The position numbers and the translations under genes are program-made. Shown one piece after another: positions 1-10,333 of a DNA stretch of 64,000 nucleotides. Each line of letters opens with the position of its first letter. Positions within the stretch are counted from its first letter, which is position 1. Under the pieces are notes generated by a model that had not been told where the DNA came from, did not search any database, and saw nothing but the letters and a program-made list of their open reading frames with translations. This stretch comes from Tetrapyrgos nigripes (lineage: Eukaryota > Basidiomycota > Agaricomycetes > Agaricales > Campanellaceae), in NCBI GenBank assembly GCA_013368315.1, contig JAACJM010000317.1:1-64000 (forward strand). The letters run 5' to 3'.

Positions 1-111
1 AAGAATCGAAAAGGCCAGGGCTTGGATAGGAAAGAAGAACATAGACGAAGGAGGAGGGATGAAGTAAAGGTAAAGGGAAAGGGAAAGGGAAAGGGTCATA
101 AGGACAATTAA
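1..111 (+). CDS. C-terminal tail of a basic, Lys-Gly-repeat protein (partial, cut by window edge)
   Basis: Frame 1 is open from the first base to a TAA at 109-111. It encodes about 36 residues that are almost all Lys, Arg, Glu and Gly and end in a KGKGKGKGHKDN tail. The tail is written by a (GGGAAA)n-like microsatellite at about 68-95. I cannot name the protein because only the end is visible. A similar KGKGKG stretch occurs in the Gag part of the Copia element at 30.9-36.9 kb, so this could be a retroelement Gag relic as well as the end of a host gene. It is called coding only because the frame is open and compositionally biased. Confidence 0.3.
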   Translation, partial: KNRKGQGLDRKEEHRRRRRDEVKVKGKGKGKGHKDN

Positions 112-800
112 CTGTACCATTAGTTTCTTTCAGGTCATTTCAATGTCTTTTTCTTTTCATCTTCGTTCTAAGTATACACGAGACACGAGACTTGTACATA
201 GCGGCTGAGGAAATTTAAATTCATATTCTTGATTGACTTGTTGCCTTTAAAGCGGGTTCAAGTCAACTTGCCGCGCAGATATCCAGGCTTCTTGGCCTTT
301 CAAAAATGTATGCTTTTCGGTGTCCTTCATTGTAAATATGTTTGATATCTACATTCAAACAAATTGTTTGACTTCGAAACACGTATGAAGACAAAACTTG
401 AGCTTTGATGCTATTTCAACGATGAGCCACCACAGATTGGCGCTTGTGGGCGCCATGTGCACAATTCTTGCTGATGTGGACTATACAGTGGGCACGTGGC
501 AGCTTTGCCATTCTGTCCATCTTACTCTCAAACTTTGACGTAGCTGGGGCTATCTCGCAGATTCTCGCAGCCTCTAGGCTCTAAGCGAATATCATCATAG
601 ATATATGCTTCATGTTGAATGATAATTGTACACTGATTGGACATCTTTTTGCGTCTCAAGCATCACTGACGCTGAGGATGTCAACTGAAAAGATAATATG
701 CCTCATCACGGCTTGGGGAGTCTGGGATAGCCCTCTAGAAGCTGGAGCTGGGCTGAGTGCCAACAGAATCCCCAGTGATACTTGCACAGTTGCGCCAGTG
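112..800. other. Intergenic stretch with no recognisable gene
   Basis: No convincing exon chain, splice signals or TIRs are visible here. A 64-codon open frame at 612-806 has no family resemblance and looks like chance. Confidence 0.5.
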
Positions 801-810
801 TGGTAGGTAT

Positions 811-1690
811 CCTTGGGATGTCCCCATTAACCAGGGCTATTGGGATATCCCAGTGACTGTGAATGGGATGTCCCCACTAACCAGGGCTATTGGGATATCC
901 CAGTGGCTCAGAATGGGATGTCCCCACTAACAAGGACTGCTGGGATATCCCAAGGGTTGTGAACTGGGATATCCCATGGCATCAAGAGTGGTGGGATATC
1001 CCAAGCTGTGAAGCTTAGATGGTTAGTGCCAGATATAGAGGCTGGGACATCCCATGCAGATAAAGTCCACAAGGGATATCCCAACATTGGTACAGATGTG
1101 GGACATCCCAGGTGAGCTTTTTGCTGGTGGGATATCCCTGCATTTGAGAGGGGAACTGGGATGTCCCTGCATCTGAGAGGGGAACTGGGATGTCCCTTCA
1201 TTAGAGAGGGGAAGTGGGATTTCCCAGCCAAGTATGTGGGCCTTGGTTGAAGCCACAGAATTTGAAGGGCTTTAGCAACTACCATTGGAGTGAGGCTAAA
1301 AATCACTTCTTGGTAGGGAGGAGTGAATGACACTGTACTTTGGAAGGATTAATCAATATAAACATGACTGTTGACATATCAGACCTATATAAGAAACTGA
1401 CCAGAGTAATTATAGAGCAAGCATATCAAAAGACTAAAGAACATATCTGAAACAGAAGAAACATCAAAATACTGCCTGTAGTTTTAGCCAAGGAAATAGA
1501 GAATCAGCCAAATTGCAAAGAATGCCAGTAATTAACTAAAATTGTGTGACAGTGTGACGCAGGGGATGTTCAAGGGGATGAGGTGGTTAGTCCCACAACC
1601 AAGAACCAGCTCATGGGATGTCCCACAGGTAGATCCCAGAGCTCATGGGATATCCCACAGGTAGGCCCAGGAGGCAGGTGGTAGATCCCA
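811..1690. repeat. Dispersed array of the 10-bp near-palindrome GGGAT(A/G)TCCC
   Basis: About 16 copies of GGGATATCCC or one-base variants (GGGATGTCCC, GGGACATCCC, GGGATTTCCC) lie between about 811 and 1223. Two more lie near 1616 and 1647. Spacers are irregular (about 12-40 bp) and mostly unrelated, so this is not a simple minisatellite. One early segment does repeat a longer unit containing ACTAACCAGGGCTATT. The 10-mer is its own reverse complement, as expected for a dimeric protein-binding site. A GGGATCCC variant lies near 2690 in the same relic. The array lies upstream of a Plavaka transposase remnant and may be its internal or subterminal repeat block. Confidence 0.75.
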
Positions 1691-1960
1691 GGGATTTGGT
1701 TAGAGACCGGGTTACTACCCCTACTTAGGTGGATTAGCTTGCAGGAGCAATTCCACCTAACTAGGTACCTTAGTATGGGTGCCTGAAGTGAACCGGGAAC
1801 TGCTTCCTCTGAGCCACCGACCACCTATGGAGGCTGATCCATTTGACACATAGATGAATGATGAAGGTCCGACTGATGGGGAACAGGTTCTTGGAAAAAG
1901 CGAGTCTTGCAAAGACTCGGAGTGCGTCCTCTATCCATTCTTTCAATACATTCTAGTACT

Positions 1961-2619
1961 GAGATGTTTGGTGCTGTCTAGACCGTTCTTTCCGTCGATA
2001 TCTCAACCTTATCTCCGAAGATATAAATTTTCCAAATCTCGATTACCTGACCCGTCGGTTCCTGTACGAACATTTACATCCTTCATCGGCTGACAGTGTG
2101 GACATGGACAATGATGATCTACCGATCATATCCTCGAAGATTGATGTCTTCAGCTCTGCTGTGGCGGAGTTCTATGCTCCAAGTGATCTTTCAGGTATTC
2201 GGGGCATGAAACGCGAACGCATACGATGCACCAATACCTGGAAAGGAGCGCATCGCAAGGATTGCATGTTTGTGGTGACAGACTCAGATGAGGCTGGTTT
2301 TAAGGGTATGGATGTCGTTAGGGTACACTTGTTGTTTTCATTCAAGTATGAAGGCGCTGTATATCCTTGTGCCTTAGTGCAGTGGTATAAACGGTATGGT
2401 GCACGCCCAGATTCCAAAACTGGAATGTGGATTGTGAGGCGGGAACTAGCTTACTCTGTCATTCACCTTGACACTGTCCTTCGACTAGCTCACTTAATTC
2501 CTGTATTTGGAAACAAGCCTCTGCCTCCAAAGTTTGATTTTCATTATTCCTTAGACTGTTTTCTGACGTTGTATGTTAACAAATACGCTGATCATCATGC
2601 AAATGAAATTGTGTTTTAA
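1961..2619 (+). pseudogene. Plavaka-type transposase, C-terminal fragment
   Basis: About 219 codons are open from roughly 1961 to the TAA at 2617-2619. The product contains the hallmark C-terminal block of Agaricomycete Plavaka/CACTA-like transposases: a FYAPSDLSG motif, an RGMKRERIR segment, then CALVQWY, TGMWIV, HLDTVLR and finally LYVNKYADHHANEIVF. The minus-strand transposase at 47909-51936 has the same blocks (FYAPSDICG, CALVNWF, MGMWVV, FYVNKF). The zinc finger and catalytic core are absent, because only about 1.2 kb of non-coding or decayed DNA lies upstream. This is therefore a truncated copy. A possible right end with an ACTGATG terminus lies at 2749-2755. Confidence 0.8.
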
Positions 2620-2870
2620 ATATCCTGTCTGTACAACTTTCTATGTTCTCTATACAAGCTCAGAGTTCTATACAAGAGATGGAGTGTATAGGGATCCCAG
2701 GATGCTATACGTACTATACTCCTATACCCTCTACAAACCTGCAAAATCACTGATGGCCCCTGGCAGGCTGGCCCGCACATCACTAGTTCCGTGGACACGC
2801 TTTTTGCATGCCCCTCAGCTGCGCAGCTCCCATTCTATTTCACAAATTATGCTTCGTGTCTTGTTGGGAG

Positions 2871-3960
2871 CATCAGCAAAATGGTTCATCCGGCTTAGAG
2901 CACTTTCTAAGGAAAAATTTGCTTAGAAAGCCCAATAAGCCAGTTTTTCCTTAGAAAGCGCGTTTTGCTTTCTAGGACTTCTCAATCTGCTTAGAATACT
3001 ACTTAGACACTATAGCTTTCTTTGGGTTAGATGTGTAGCTTTGCTTACTTGTGAAATCAAACAGTAATATAAAAACAGAAACAATTCCATTCGCGCACGG
3101 CTTCTAGATATGTATGTATATGATGCTCTTCTATAGAATACTCAAGAACACTATCCTATCGCCATCCTGCCCACTCGTATCGTCTGGACATCGCCTCTTC
3201 CCTATGATAGTTGTTCTTTCCTCCATTCAGAATATCCGGCGTACAAGGGCAGACGAGGTTTCGCACTGAAAAGACTAGTCAAAAACAGTGATAATACAGT
3301 ATATCCAGGAATACTTACCACATACACGAGTACACCGCTCCAGATATTCTTCGATGTTCATCATGGTTCTCGTCCATTTGCGCCCATTACCGAGTACATA
3401 TGCGAAGCTCAAAAACATTGCGTGTGTTGCAGTGATCCACAGGACTTGAAGAGGTTGAAGAAGAGCCAACAGTCTAAGATTGCGTGTGTTGCTGTGATCC
3501 AGGGTCTTGAAGAGGTTGAGGAAAAGCAGAGTCAAGGATGTTGAGGCCAGACGACGAAGAAGACAACGACGACTTGACGATGACGGATGCAGCAAAATCA
3601 ACAGAGCTGACGTAAGTTGTGGCTTGGTACTGTATAGCAGCAGAGTTTGAAAGGAACTTTCAGAATTTTGGGATACACTTGCGGTTTATGACATGGGTGT
3701 TTGGCATCGTTGTTGTAAGAAATGTTTTTTACGTGTTTTTTACATGTTGTAAATAGGCGTGTTATTTACATCTGGGTTTCCAACACAGCACTATTGACAT
3801 TCAGACGTAAGCCAAAGCAAAGCAAAGCGCCCGGATTTAAGCCAAAACACCCGGATTTAAGCCAAAGCACCCGGATCTAAGCCAAAGCAACCGGATCTAA
3901 GTCCAAGCAACCGATTCTAAGCATAAGCACGTCTAAGCCGGATGAACCATTTTGCTGATG
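2871..3960. mobile_element. Non-autonomous CACTA/Plavaka-like TIR element, 1090 bp
   Basis: The two ends are perfect 29-bp inverted repeats (2871-2899 and 3932-3960) beginning CATCAGCAAAATGG. They are flanked by a 2-bp duplication AG (2869-2870 and 3961-3962). The paralogous repeat at 10020-10035 is an empty site with a single AG, which confirms the boundaries. Subterminal regions are packed with short CTTAGA/TCTAAG motifs: left as GCTTAGAAAG units, right as a roughly 17-bp array around CCGGATTTAAGCC. That is typical of CACTA elements. The inside holds a tandem duplication of about 60 bp (3419-3540) and no transposase. The CATCAG start and 2-bp target duplication match the Plavaka element at 47753-54640, so it is probably mobilised by that family. 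Confidence 0.85.
3780..3935. repeat. Subterminal minisatellite (about 17-bp unit)
   Basis: Units such as CCGGATTTAAGCCAAAG and variants (CCGGATCTAAGCC) repeat about seven times just inside the right TIR of the 2871-3960 element. Confidence 0.8.
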
Positions 3961-4387
3961 AGAACAGGAAAGGATTCCAGTTTTATCACAGCCTCTGTCA
4001 TTATATCAAGCTTGAACCTTTTGTTCTCGACATAGGTTCAGCGGAAGGTGTGAGGCTAAGTATGAAATCTACAGCAGGCAGGACCGCGTGTTCCATAGGC
4101 AGTAAATTGATTTTTCATTGCCAACTTACTGTTCAAGCTGTCAAGTTGCTGTTAAGCCCAAATCGCTTATATAGCCCCACTTCCAGCAGCCTTTACTTAT
4201 CGTTTTCTCCGCACCTGGTGCGCTGCATAACCCTATTTACCTCTCAAGAGTCGTCCCGGAAATCGGCCTGATGTATACTAGTACTTCCACTCAGGCTGAA
4301 TCCCACTGGTTTACTACCATCTGTAGTACGGAACCATCATTCGTAAAAGGGTTACTCACAAGGCCGACTAATAATTTACTTTACTAG

Positions 4388-4872
4388 TGTTCTCCTCCAA
4401 GGAAGAAGTGGAAGAACGGCAGCAGGAGGAAGAACGGCGGCGGGAGGAAGAATGGCAGCAGGAGGAAGAATGGCAGTGGGAGGAAGAACAGCGGCAGAAG
4501 GAAGAATGGCGGCGGGAGGAAGAACAGCGGCGGGAGGAAAAACGGCGGCAGAAGGAGGAAAAACGGCGGCAGGAGGAAGAACGGCAGCAAGAACGGGAGC
4601 TTTGGAAAGCTATCCAACGAGCATCAATCTCTCTTGGGGTCGCATTGTCATCTTTTGGTCAAACAGTCATTCAGAATTTCCGGTCTTTAGGTTGGTCCTC
4701 TCCTTCAAGTCGTTATACCACCACATTGACTCGGACATCGCATTACTCCTTGACAGTCCTAGCATTCCTCCTCTTTTGCCTCTTATTAATGTTACTGGGA
4801 TATTTCATGATGCTGGGACTCTTCGTCATGATTTGTGTGCCCCCTCGCTTTCAATACGTTCTCTCCAACTGA
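4388..4872 (+). CDS. Hypothetical Glu/Arg/Gln-rich coiled-coil protein with C-terminal membrane segments
   Basis: The open frame may be one exon, because an acceptor-like TTTACTAG precedes 4387. Residues about 2-70 are almost entirely E, R, Q, K and W in imperfect 5-6-residue units (EEERRREEEW type). They are encoded by a minisatellite at 4405-4600 built on GAGGAAGAACGGCGG. An amphipathic stretch around residues 75-110 follows, then one or two hydrophobic helices (about 118-150; LTVLAFLLFCLLLMLLGY). A long charged coiled coil next to a C-terminal membrane anchor would suit a membrane-tethered scaffold. That is inference from composition only. No family is recognised, and a second frame stays open to 5105, so the gene model is uncertain. 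Confidence 0.35.
4405..4600 (+). repeat. GA-rich coding minisatellite
   Basis: Imperfect 15-18-bp units of the form GAGGAAGAACGGCGGCG are repeated about eleven times. All three frames are open through part of it, which produces long shadow ORFs on both strands. Confidence 0.8.
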
Positions 4873-5105
4873 TATCATTATTTGACAGTTATTCACATAC
4901 TCCTGGTGATACTCCCCCAGACTCCCTCGTCTATAGGAATCACCACTGCGAGGGCTCTGTCCTCTTTATTCACAGCTTCAGAGGTGGTAGCATCCACAGA
5001 GACGATGACGATGAAGATTTCAAGCTTCCTCCCAATTCCCTTTTGACTGTTCAAGTCATGAATTTACGATTACACCATTTTCGCCTCTGGACTCAGTCTC
5101 TCTGA

Positions 5106-5780
5106 CAGTGCCATAATGCACTACTTATAACTTGTTTCTCTTTACAGGACTCGCATTATTGTTATCTTCAAGCATACTGGTAGTGTAATGTATATGTACA
5201 TTATGGCTTCCGAGTACTGCACCACAGACCACTTTTATGTTTTTCTTACATGAACTATGATATGTATGAAGAGCTACCGAGGTGTTCACGATTGTAGATA
5301 GTACCTGAGTTACATAAGTAGCGTAGGTAGCCAATTGTTAATTTCATTTCATGGCTTTTTTCACCAATGGTCGCCCCATTTCGAAATCGGCGAATGATGC
5401 TGATGTCCGGCAATTGAGCGAGAGAAGGATTTTGGGCCAGTTTGAAGCCAAATGGACCAACCGTTGGCGCGCAACTGACTGAAGACTAAGCATCTCAGTA
5501 GTAGCATCTGCCAACTCCTCCACTGGCACAGGCAGTGAGCGGACATTACCGTCAACCTAGAAGTGGCAAGGAAGCGCTGCGGGCTTGTACGAAGGTCGTT
5601 GCTAATCGCCTTTAGCGCCCACGTGGATTTTTACCTTTGAAACACCCCCACTCTTCACCACTCGTTATCTACGAGTACGAGTACAAGTGCTTTCTTATCC
5701 TACGTATCACTGCCATCACCCAAGGCTTTCACGATCACACACATCTACAACTGCAACTACGACTACGACTAATCATTCTA
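5106..5780. other. Stretch with no confident gene
   Basis: Two opposed short frames share 5344-5529: a 43-codon plus-strand ORF starting MAFFTNGRPISK, and a 61-codon minus-strand ORF. Neither has a recognised domain. Possible exons of neighbouring decayed genes, but not callable. Confidence 0.4.
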
Positions 5781-7205
5781 ATGGGTCCACCCACGTCTCC
5801 CCTTGCCCGTTACAACACTGATAATCATAACGCGACTCTCACCAATTGTGTTTCCGCGAACATACACCATTTCGGTTCCCTTCCGAGTCTGCATCTCGCC
5901 AACCTTCCCCCTTTCCTGGTCATATCCATCCTCAGAATCACTTGACTTCTGGGACTTGGACGCAGACGCATACAGGCTTGGATACGGACTCTGATTCGGA
6001 GTCAATAACTCTTCTCTTTCCTCTTCCTCTACCTCTACATCCTTCACCTCTGTCACCTCGTTCTCGTCGTTTTCCTCCCCCAATACATCCCCCTTTACCT
6101 CTCCCAAACTCTCCTCCAGTGTCGACTCTCCAGTTCGTCCTATCGCACGAGCAGTGTTGCCGAGGTCCGGTTCGGGTCAGGTCCGGCCAAAATTTTCTGG
6201 CCCTCGACCCGGACCTACGGGGTTGGTCCACCTTCTCGTTGGACCTTGACCCTGGACCTGCTGGACCCGGTTCAAGAGGGTCGGTCCAGGGTCGGCCCTG
6301 GTCCGCACATTGAAAATTTTTTCTCGAAGGTAAAGCCATAAAAAGTGCTCCAGTCCATAAATAATGTATTTTACTACTAGTATCTATGTAAATTGACAAT
6401 ACTTACTGTGATAACGGAGCCACAATGCGTCTGCGCATTTTTGCAGCTGTGAGGTCATCCTCGGCATATTCCGAGTACAGTTATTTTGGGTGAGAAAACG
6501 AAAGAAAACGAACTGTGGCGACCACATGGCAGCTCAGGTCACTATATGTACTATGAAGAAGCTCAAAAGAAGGTCGACGATACGATTTCAAGTCTCTAAA
6601 CTTGGTCATACCGACACTTGAGGTCCTGGGTCCGGTCGGGTCTGGCCCTCCTCTGCAGCCTCTGGCCCTCGACCCGGACCTCTAGGTCCGGGTCAGGTCC
6701 TGCATAGCCACTGGACCTGGACCTCGGGGTCGGTCCGGGGTCGGTTCAGGGCCAACAGGGTCATGGCCCGGACCTCGGCAACACTGCGCACGAGGTCCCA
6801 GTCTTGGTGTTGATGTTCATGCGTCAGCGGTTTATCGATAGAGACAAACTATGAGTAGAGTATTGTAGTACATGTGGAGGCGAGTTGACTTACCTTTCGT
6901 TCTTGTCTCCATTTTTGCCTATATCTTGTCACAAGACAACGGTCGCTGACAACGTCCATAGGTCAAATCCATTTCGACAAACGCATGCTCTTCAACGACG
7001 GGTTCTGGAATAAACATAAGAGGTGTAGAGAGATCAGGAGGATTTTTCAGAGGGAGCAGTTGGATCTTTTACGTGAACGGGAGGGTAATGCAGATCAGGG
7101 AGAGGGAGACGATGGCCATGGAGCAGGGAATAGGGATAGAGGCGCTTGGGATGCTTTTTTGAGGCCTGTGAGTAGCTTCAAATTCCGTTTCTGTTTCTGT
7201 TTCTT
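5781..7205 (+). pseudogene. Ser-rich hypothetical gene split by a hAT MITE
   Basis: Left of the MITE, a frame passes through FWDLDADAYR and a long Ser/Thr/Pro-rich run and ends in VDSPVRPIAR at 6151. Right of the target duplication the same phase reads on as GPSLGVDVHASAVYR. A later exon-like block (about 6961-7170) encodes a charged, helix-rich segment (MLFNDGFWNKHKRCREIRRI and onward) and ends at a GTGAGTAG donor. One TGA (5992-5994) interrupts the left part. I infer a host gene inactivated by the insertion. The product family is unknown. The opposite strand (5778-6107) also has an acidic open frame, so the strand assignment is not certain. Confidence 0.35.
6152..6786. mobile_element. hAT-type MITE, 635 bp, with 8-bp target-site duplication
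   Basis: The ends are perfect 19-bp inverted repeats: CAGTGTTGCCGAGGTCCGG at 6152-6170 and its reverse complement at 6768-6786. The flanks carry the 8-bp direct duplication CGCACGAG (6144-6151 and 6787-6794). The CAGTG terminus and 8-bp duplication are diagnostic of the hAT superfamily. Both ends contain tandem GGTCCGGGTC-like subterminal motifs rich in CCGGACC. There is no coding capacity. Confidence 0.93.
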
Positions 7206-7392
7206 CTTCTCGTGTAACAATTTTTTTAGATGAATTAGATTTTAAGAGGGATATATAACTAGTCAAGTCAAATGTCTTCCTTCTGATGCATAGACTCTGC
7301 CAAACCCAAACGAATAGCACGTTAGAAGCTGAGCGCTGAGTCATTGCCCCCCCCCCCCTCTCTCTCCCTCGCTTCCGGTACTGACCCCTTAC

Positions 7393-9042
7393 TTATAATG
7401 AACTAATTCCTCCTCTCAGCTGCGATGTTTTGTTTCTTGCCTTCGTTATATCAACTTCTCGCGTCTCTCGATGTCCTGGGTTTCCATCACGTCTTCTTTT
7501 GGATGCCTCAGTGATCACCAAAGAACGCATCTCGACAGCTACTGCTTCAGTAGGAAGCAAAGCATCCTCCGGTGCATCGCGATATTGTCCAAACAGCTCC
7601 CAAAGTGTTCTAGGAACCAATTCACCGTTGTTGGCTAGACCCTTCTTTCTGCTTAAAAGGCGAAGAACGTCTTCTTTCTTCAAGCGCTTGCAGCACTTGT
7701 ACCAGATTTCACCAGCGGCGAACATTGCGAGGAACTGGTCAGTGGTCAGGTACAGGTGTTTGAGGTAGCGTGAGCCAGGTTGTAGAGGAAGAACATAACG
7801 CATAATGATGTGGTAGCACACACCTGTCCATAAGAGAATTCGTAGTGTTTTTCGGTGGTCCAGATGTTCATCTGTAATGACCAATACCAAAATAAGACAG
7901 CGGATATCATGAAGATCATCGAAGGATATCGACGTGCTATGACTCCCCTACGTCCAACTAAGTTCAGAACAAGACCTGGGTGACAGAACTCGCTCACCAG
8001 GTAGCGAATAAGCCCCAGCTGAATGAGAGCTACAAGTAAGTGAAACATAGCACTACAACGAAAGAGAACTTTGAACTCACTAATATCGTCTCCAATTCAT
8101 CTGAGGCGATATCATTCTTCTAGTTTCTTCCCGACGGTTTCGTCGAGAAGGTTGGCACAATTCACGCAAATCTCGTTCCTTGAGTTGGCGTTGTATATCG
8201 TTCTGAATTTCTTTTCGCTCAATCCCTGATTAGATAGCTCTTTTTAACCCAAGAACAGGACTAGTGAATTTAAACATGAACCAACCTGCCAATGAATCTA
8301 TAGAAGCGTGCCGAAAGTCTCGTTCCCGGTGAATGATTATCTCGTAAAAGATAAAGCAGCAGACCACAAGGCCGATCATCGGATATATTTCTGCTTTCGT
8401 ATCGGATCTAACAGCAGGTCCTCCGGATTCGTACACCGATGGATCAAAGTAAAGTACAGCATGAACAGCGAGGACCAGCAGGATGGTCAAAGAAGCTAGG
8501 AAACGATCAAACAACACCTTGAAGTCGAGTTTTCGAGGGAGCCTGTCGATAGGCTCCATGGTCGGTTTGTACATGCTCTCCTTGAAAAAGAGATCCGGGA
8601 GGACAAAGAGCAGCATGTAGACGAAGACGGGAGAGCGGGATTGTATGATCGCGAAATGAACATCTGCTATGTTCAGCTGGCCTCTTCCTATGGATGACAG
8701 TGTCCCCAGAAGGATAAATAGCATCGGAAACAGAACCTTTATGTAGCAAGAGCAGCGTGAATGTTTGGATTGAGAAATAAGTATGGCTTTTGCATTATTC
8801 CATATGTCAGGAAATCCTTCAAATGTATCGTGATGTCAGTCGCTCACCGATACCCAAGTGAGAGAAAAAACCTGGAGGTGTATGAATTTTACCTGGGTCA
8901 GCATCACGAGAGTTGAACGTGAAGAGTAAGAGAGCTCACAGGACAGGCGAACTACATAACCCTGCATATCTGGATTTGGAGGTGAACCGTCAGTCTCAGA
9001 GGTTTCCATATCTAGAGGTAAGAGTTCAGGCATGCACTGCAT
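7393..9042 (-). CDS. Hypothetical multi-pass membrane protein, several exons
   Basis: Exon-like blocks on the minus strand run from about 9042 to 7393. The clearest covers about 8288-8800 and includes several membrane spans (FVYMLLFVLPDLFF; LLVLAVHAVLYFD; MIGLVVCCFIFYEI). It splices at 8232-8287 (acceptor CTAATCAG) to a charged cytoplasmic exon at 8076-8231. Further blocks give RRYPSMIFMISAVLFW and a C-terminal region rich in basic residues ending near 7393. Two blocks around 7746-7890 are in different frames and I cannot join them with a normal intron, so the 3' half may carry a frameshift. The first block begins at the ATG at 9042, only 15 bp from the target duplication of the 9066-9878 element, so promoter disruption is possible. 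The family was not recognised; it looks like a basidiomycete membrane protein of unknown function. Confidence 0.5.
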
Positions 9043-9065
9043 GGCAGATGCATTTGGTTCTTAAG

Positions 9066-9878
9066 CGGGTATCAGAAATCTGCGGGTACCCCATGCGGGT
9101 ACACAGCGGGTACATGCGGGTGATGCGGGTGATGCGGGTACCCATTACCCTTTGCTTATCATGTAGAATCTTAGTTGATTAAGCCTTCTAATTGCTCTTT
9201 TTATTGTGTAGATAGTCCTTTCAAAATGCAGAGTCTGTTGTGTAGCAATTTCACAAAGAACAGAAAGCGCTGTCGGTATTGAGGTAAAATCATTCATACA
9301 AAAATGATGGGATTTATGTGGTATATGCAAGACTCAGCATCACCTATCATTGACACTTTCTGACCCACTCTGCACTTACTTTTGCCCTTCTCTGCAAATG
9401 GGACTGCTTGTAAGTATGAGTATCCAACGTTACATAGCCTTAGTTGCATAGAATATTCTTTTTGTAGAAATGGCTTGGTAAAAGCATCATACGGCCCGCT
9501 GTTGATGCTACTTTAGCAGGCAGGTTAGTGTACCAGCATGAAAGGCAGTTCAGTCACAAATTACAGCCAAAAAATCTAACACCAGATTTGACATTTTCTA
9601 TTTATTTTTTTTTGGATTTCTTCTGGATTTTTTTTGGTCAGAGAGACTGAGCTTTCATTCATGCCAGGACAGTAGTATGTATGTGCAAATAGCCGTTCAT
9701 TCTCTTCAACGGACTCTCATACAACATCAAGGCAAGAAACATAGTACCCGCATAGGTACCCGCATGGTACCCGCATGTGCACAGCCACTGCGGGTACCAT
9801 GCGGGTACCATTCGTGAGCATTACTAACATCCACACGACATCCGGGTATCAGAAATCTGCGGGTACCCCATGCGGGTA
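9066..9878. mobile_element. Unclassified 813-bp element with 36-bp direct terminal repeats
   Basis: Bases 9066-9101 and 9843-9878 are identical 36-bp direct repeats (starting CGGGTATCAGAAATCTGC and ending CCCCATGCGGGTA). The 9-bp sequence GTTCTTAAG lies immediately outside both ends (9057-9065 and 9879-9887) and looks like a target-site duplication. Arrays of ATGCGGGTA lie inside the left end. The same motif in inverse orientation (TACCCGCAT) lies at about 9744-9776. No ORF of note is present. Direct rather than inverted ends do not fit a normal hAT MITE, despite the near-8-bp duplication. Confidence 0.7.
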
Positions 9879-10333
9879 GTTCTTAAGTACTTCGAGTTCT
9901 ATTGGCGTGTGGCGTGTGCACTGTGACAACACCACAAATTTTTGTAGTAGAAGCAGCCCTCACGGCAGCTGCGCAGCTTCCACTTGATCCAGTAGATTAT
10001 GCTTTGTGACGTGGCAGGCTGTTGGAGAACAGGAAAGGATTCCAGTTTTATCACAGCCTCTGTCATTGCATCAAGCTTGAACCTTTTCAAGCTTTTGCTC
10101 TCGACATAGGTTCTGCGGAAGGTGTGAAGCTAAGTATGAAATCTACTGCAGGCAGTAGGGCTTCGCACCGTACCAGTATCCATACGGTTATACGGGAACC
10201 GTATGGAAATACGACCCCGTACCGTATAGCAAGATTTGGAGAAAAAATACGGACTGTACTGTACGGGTATAACCCGTATATCACCTTCTCCTTCACGGCC
10301 GTCATACGGGTTGGTACGGTATACGGGTCGGTC

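Larger units (their letters stand above)
2818..4100 (+). repeat. Old repeat family R, copy A (interrupted by the 2871-3960 element)
   Basis: Bases 3961-4100 match 10026-10155 plus 19551-19575 almost base for base, and 2818-2870 matches 9967-10025 more loosely. Both copies share AGAACAGGAAAGGATTCC and the AAGTATGAAATCTAC segment. Copy A carries an insertion that copy B lacks, and the reverse is also true. I see no coding capacity. Confidence 0.8.

Noticed and set aside
2749..2755. ACTGATG as right terminus of a Plavaka copy
   Set aside because: Position relative to the transposase fragment fits, but I could not find a matching CATCAG left end with the same 2-bp flank, so no element boundaries are claimed.
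4384..4617. Minus-strand ORF rich in Leu/Pro/Phe (FFLLPPFFLL type)
   Set aside because: It is the complement of the GA-rich minisatellite that encodes the Glu/Arg-rich plus-strand ORF; composition is a by-product of the repeat.
7347..7359. Run of C followed by CT repeats
   Set aside because: Simple low-complexity tract, noted but not informative.
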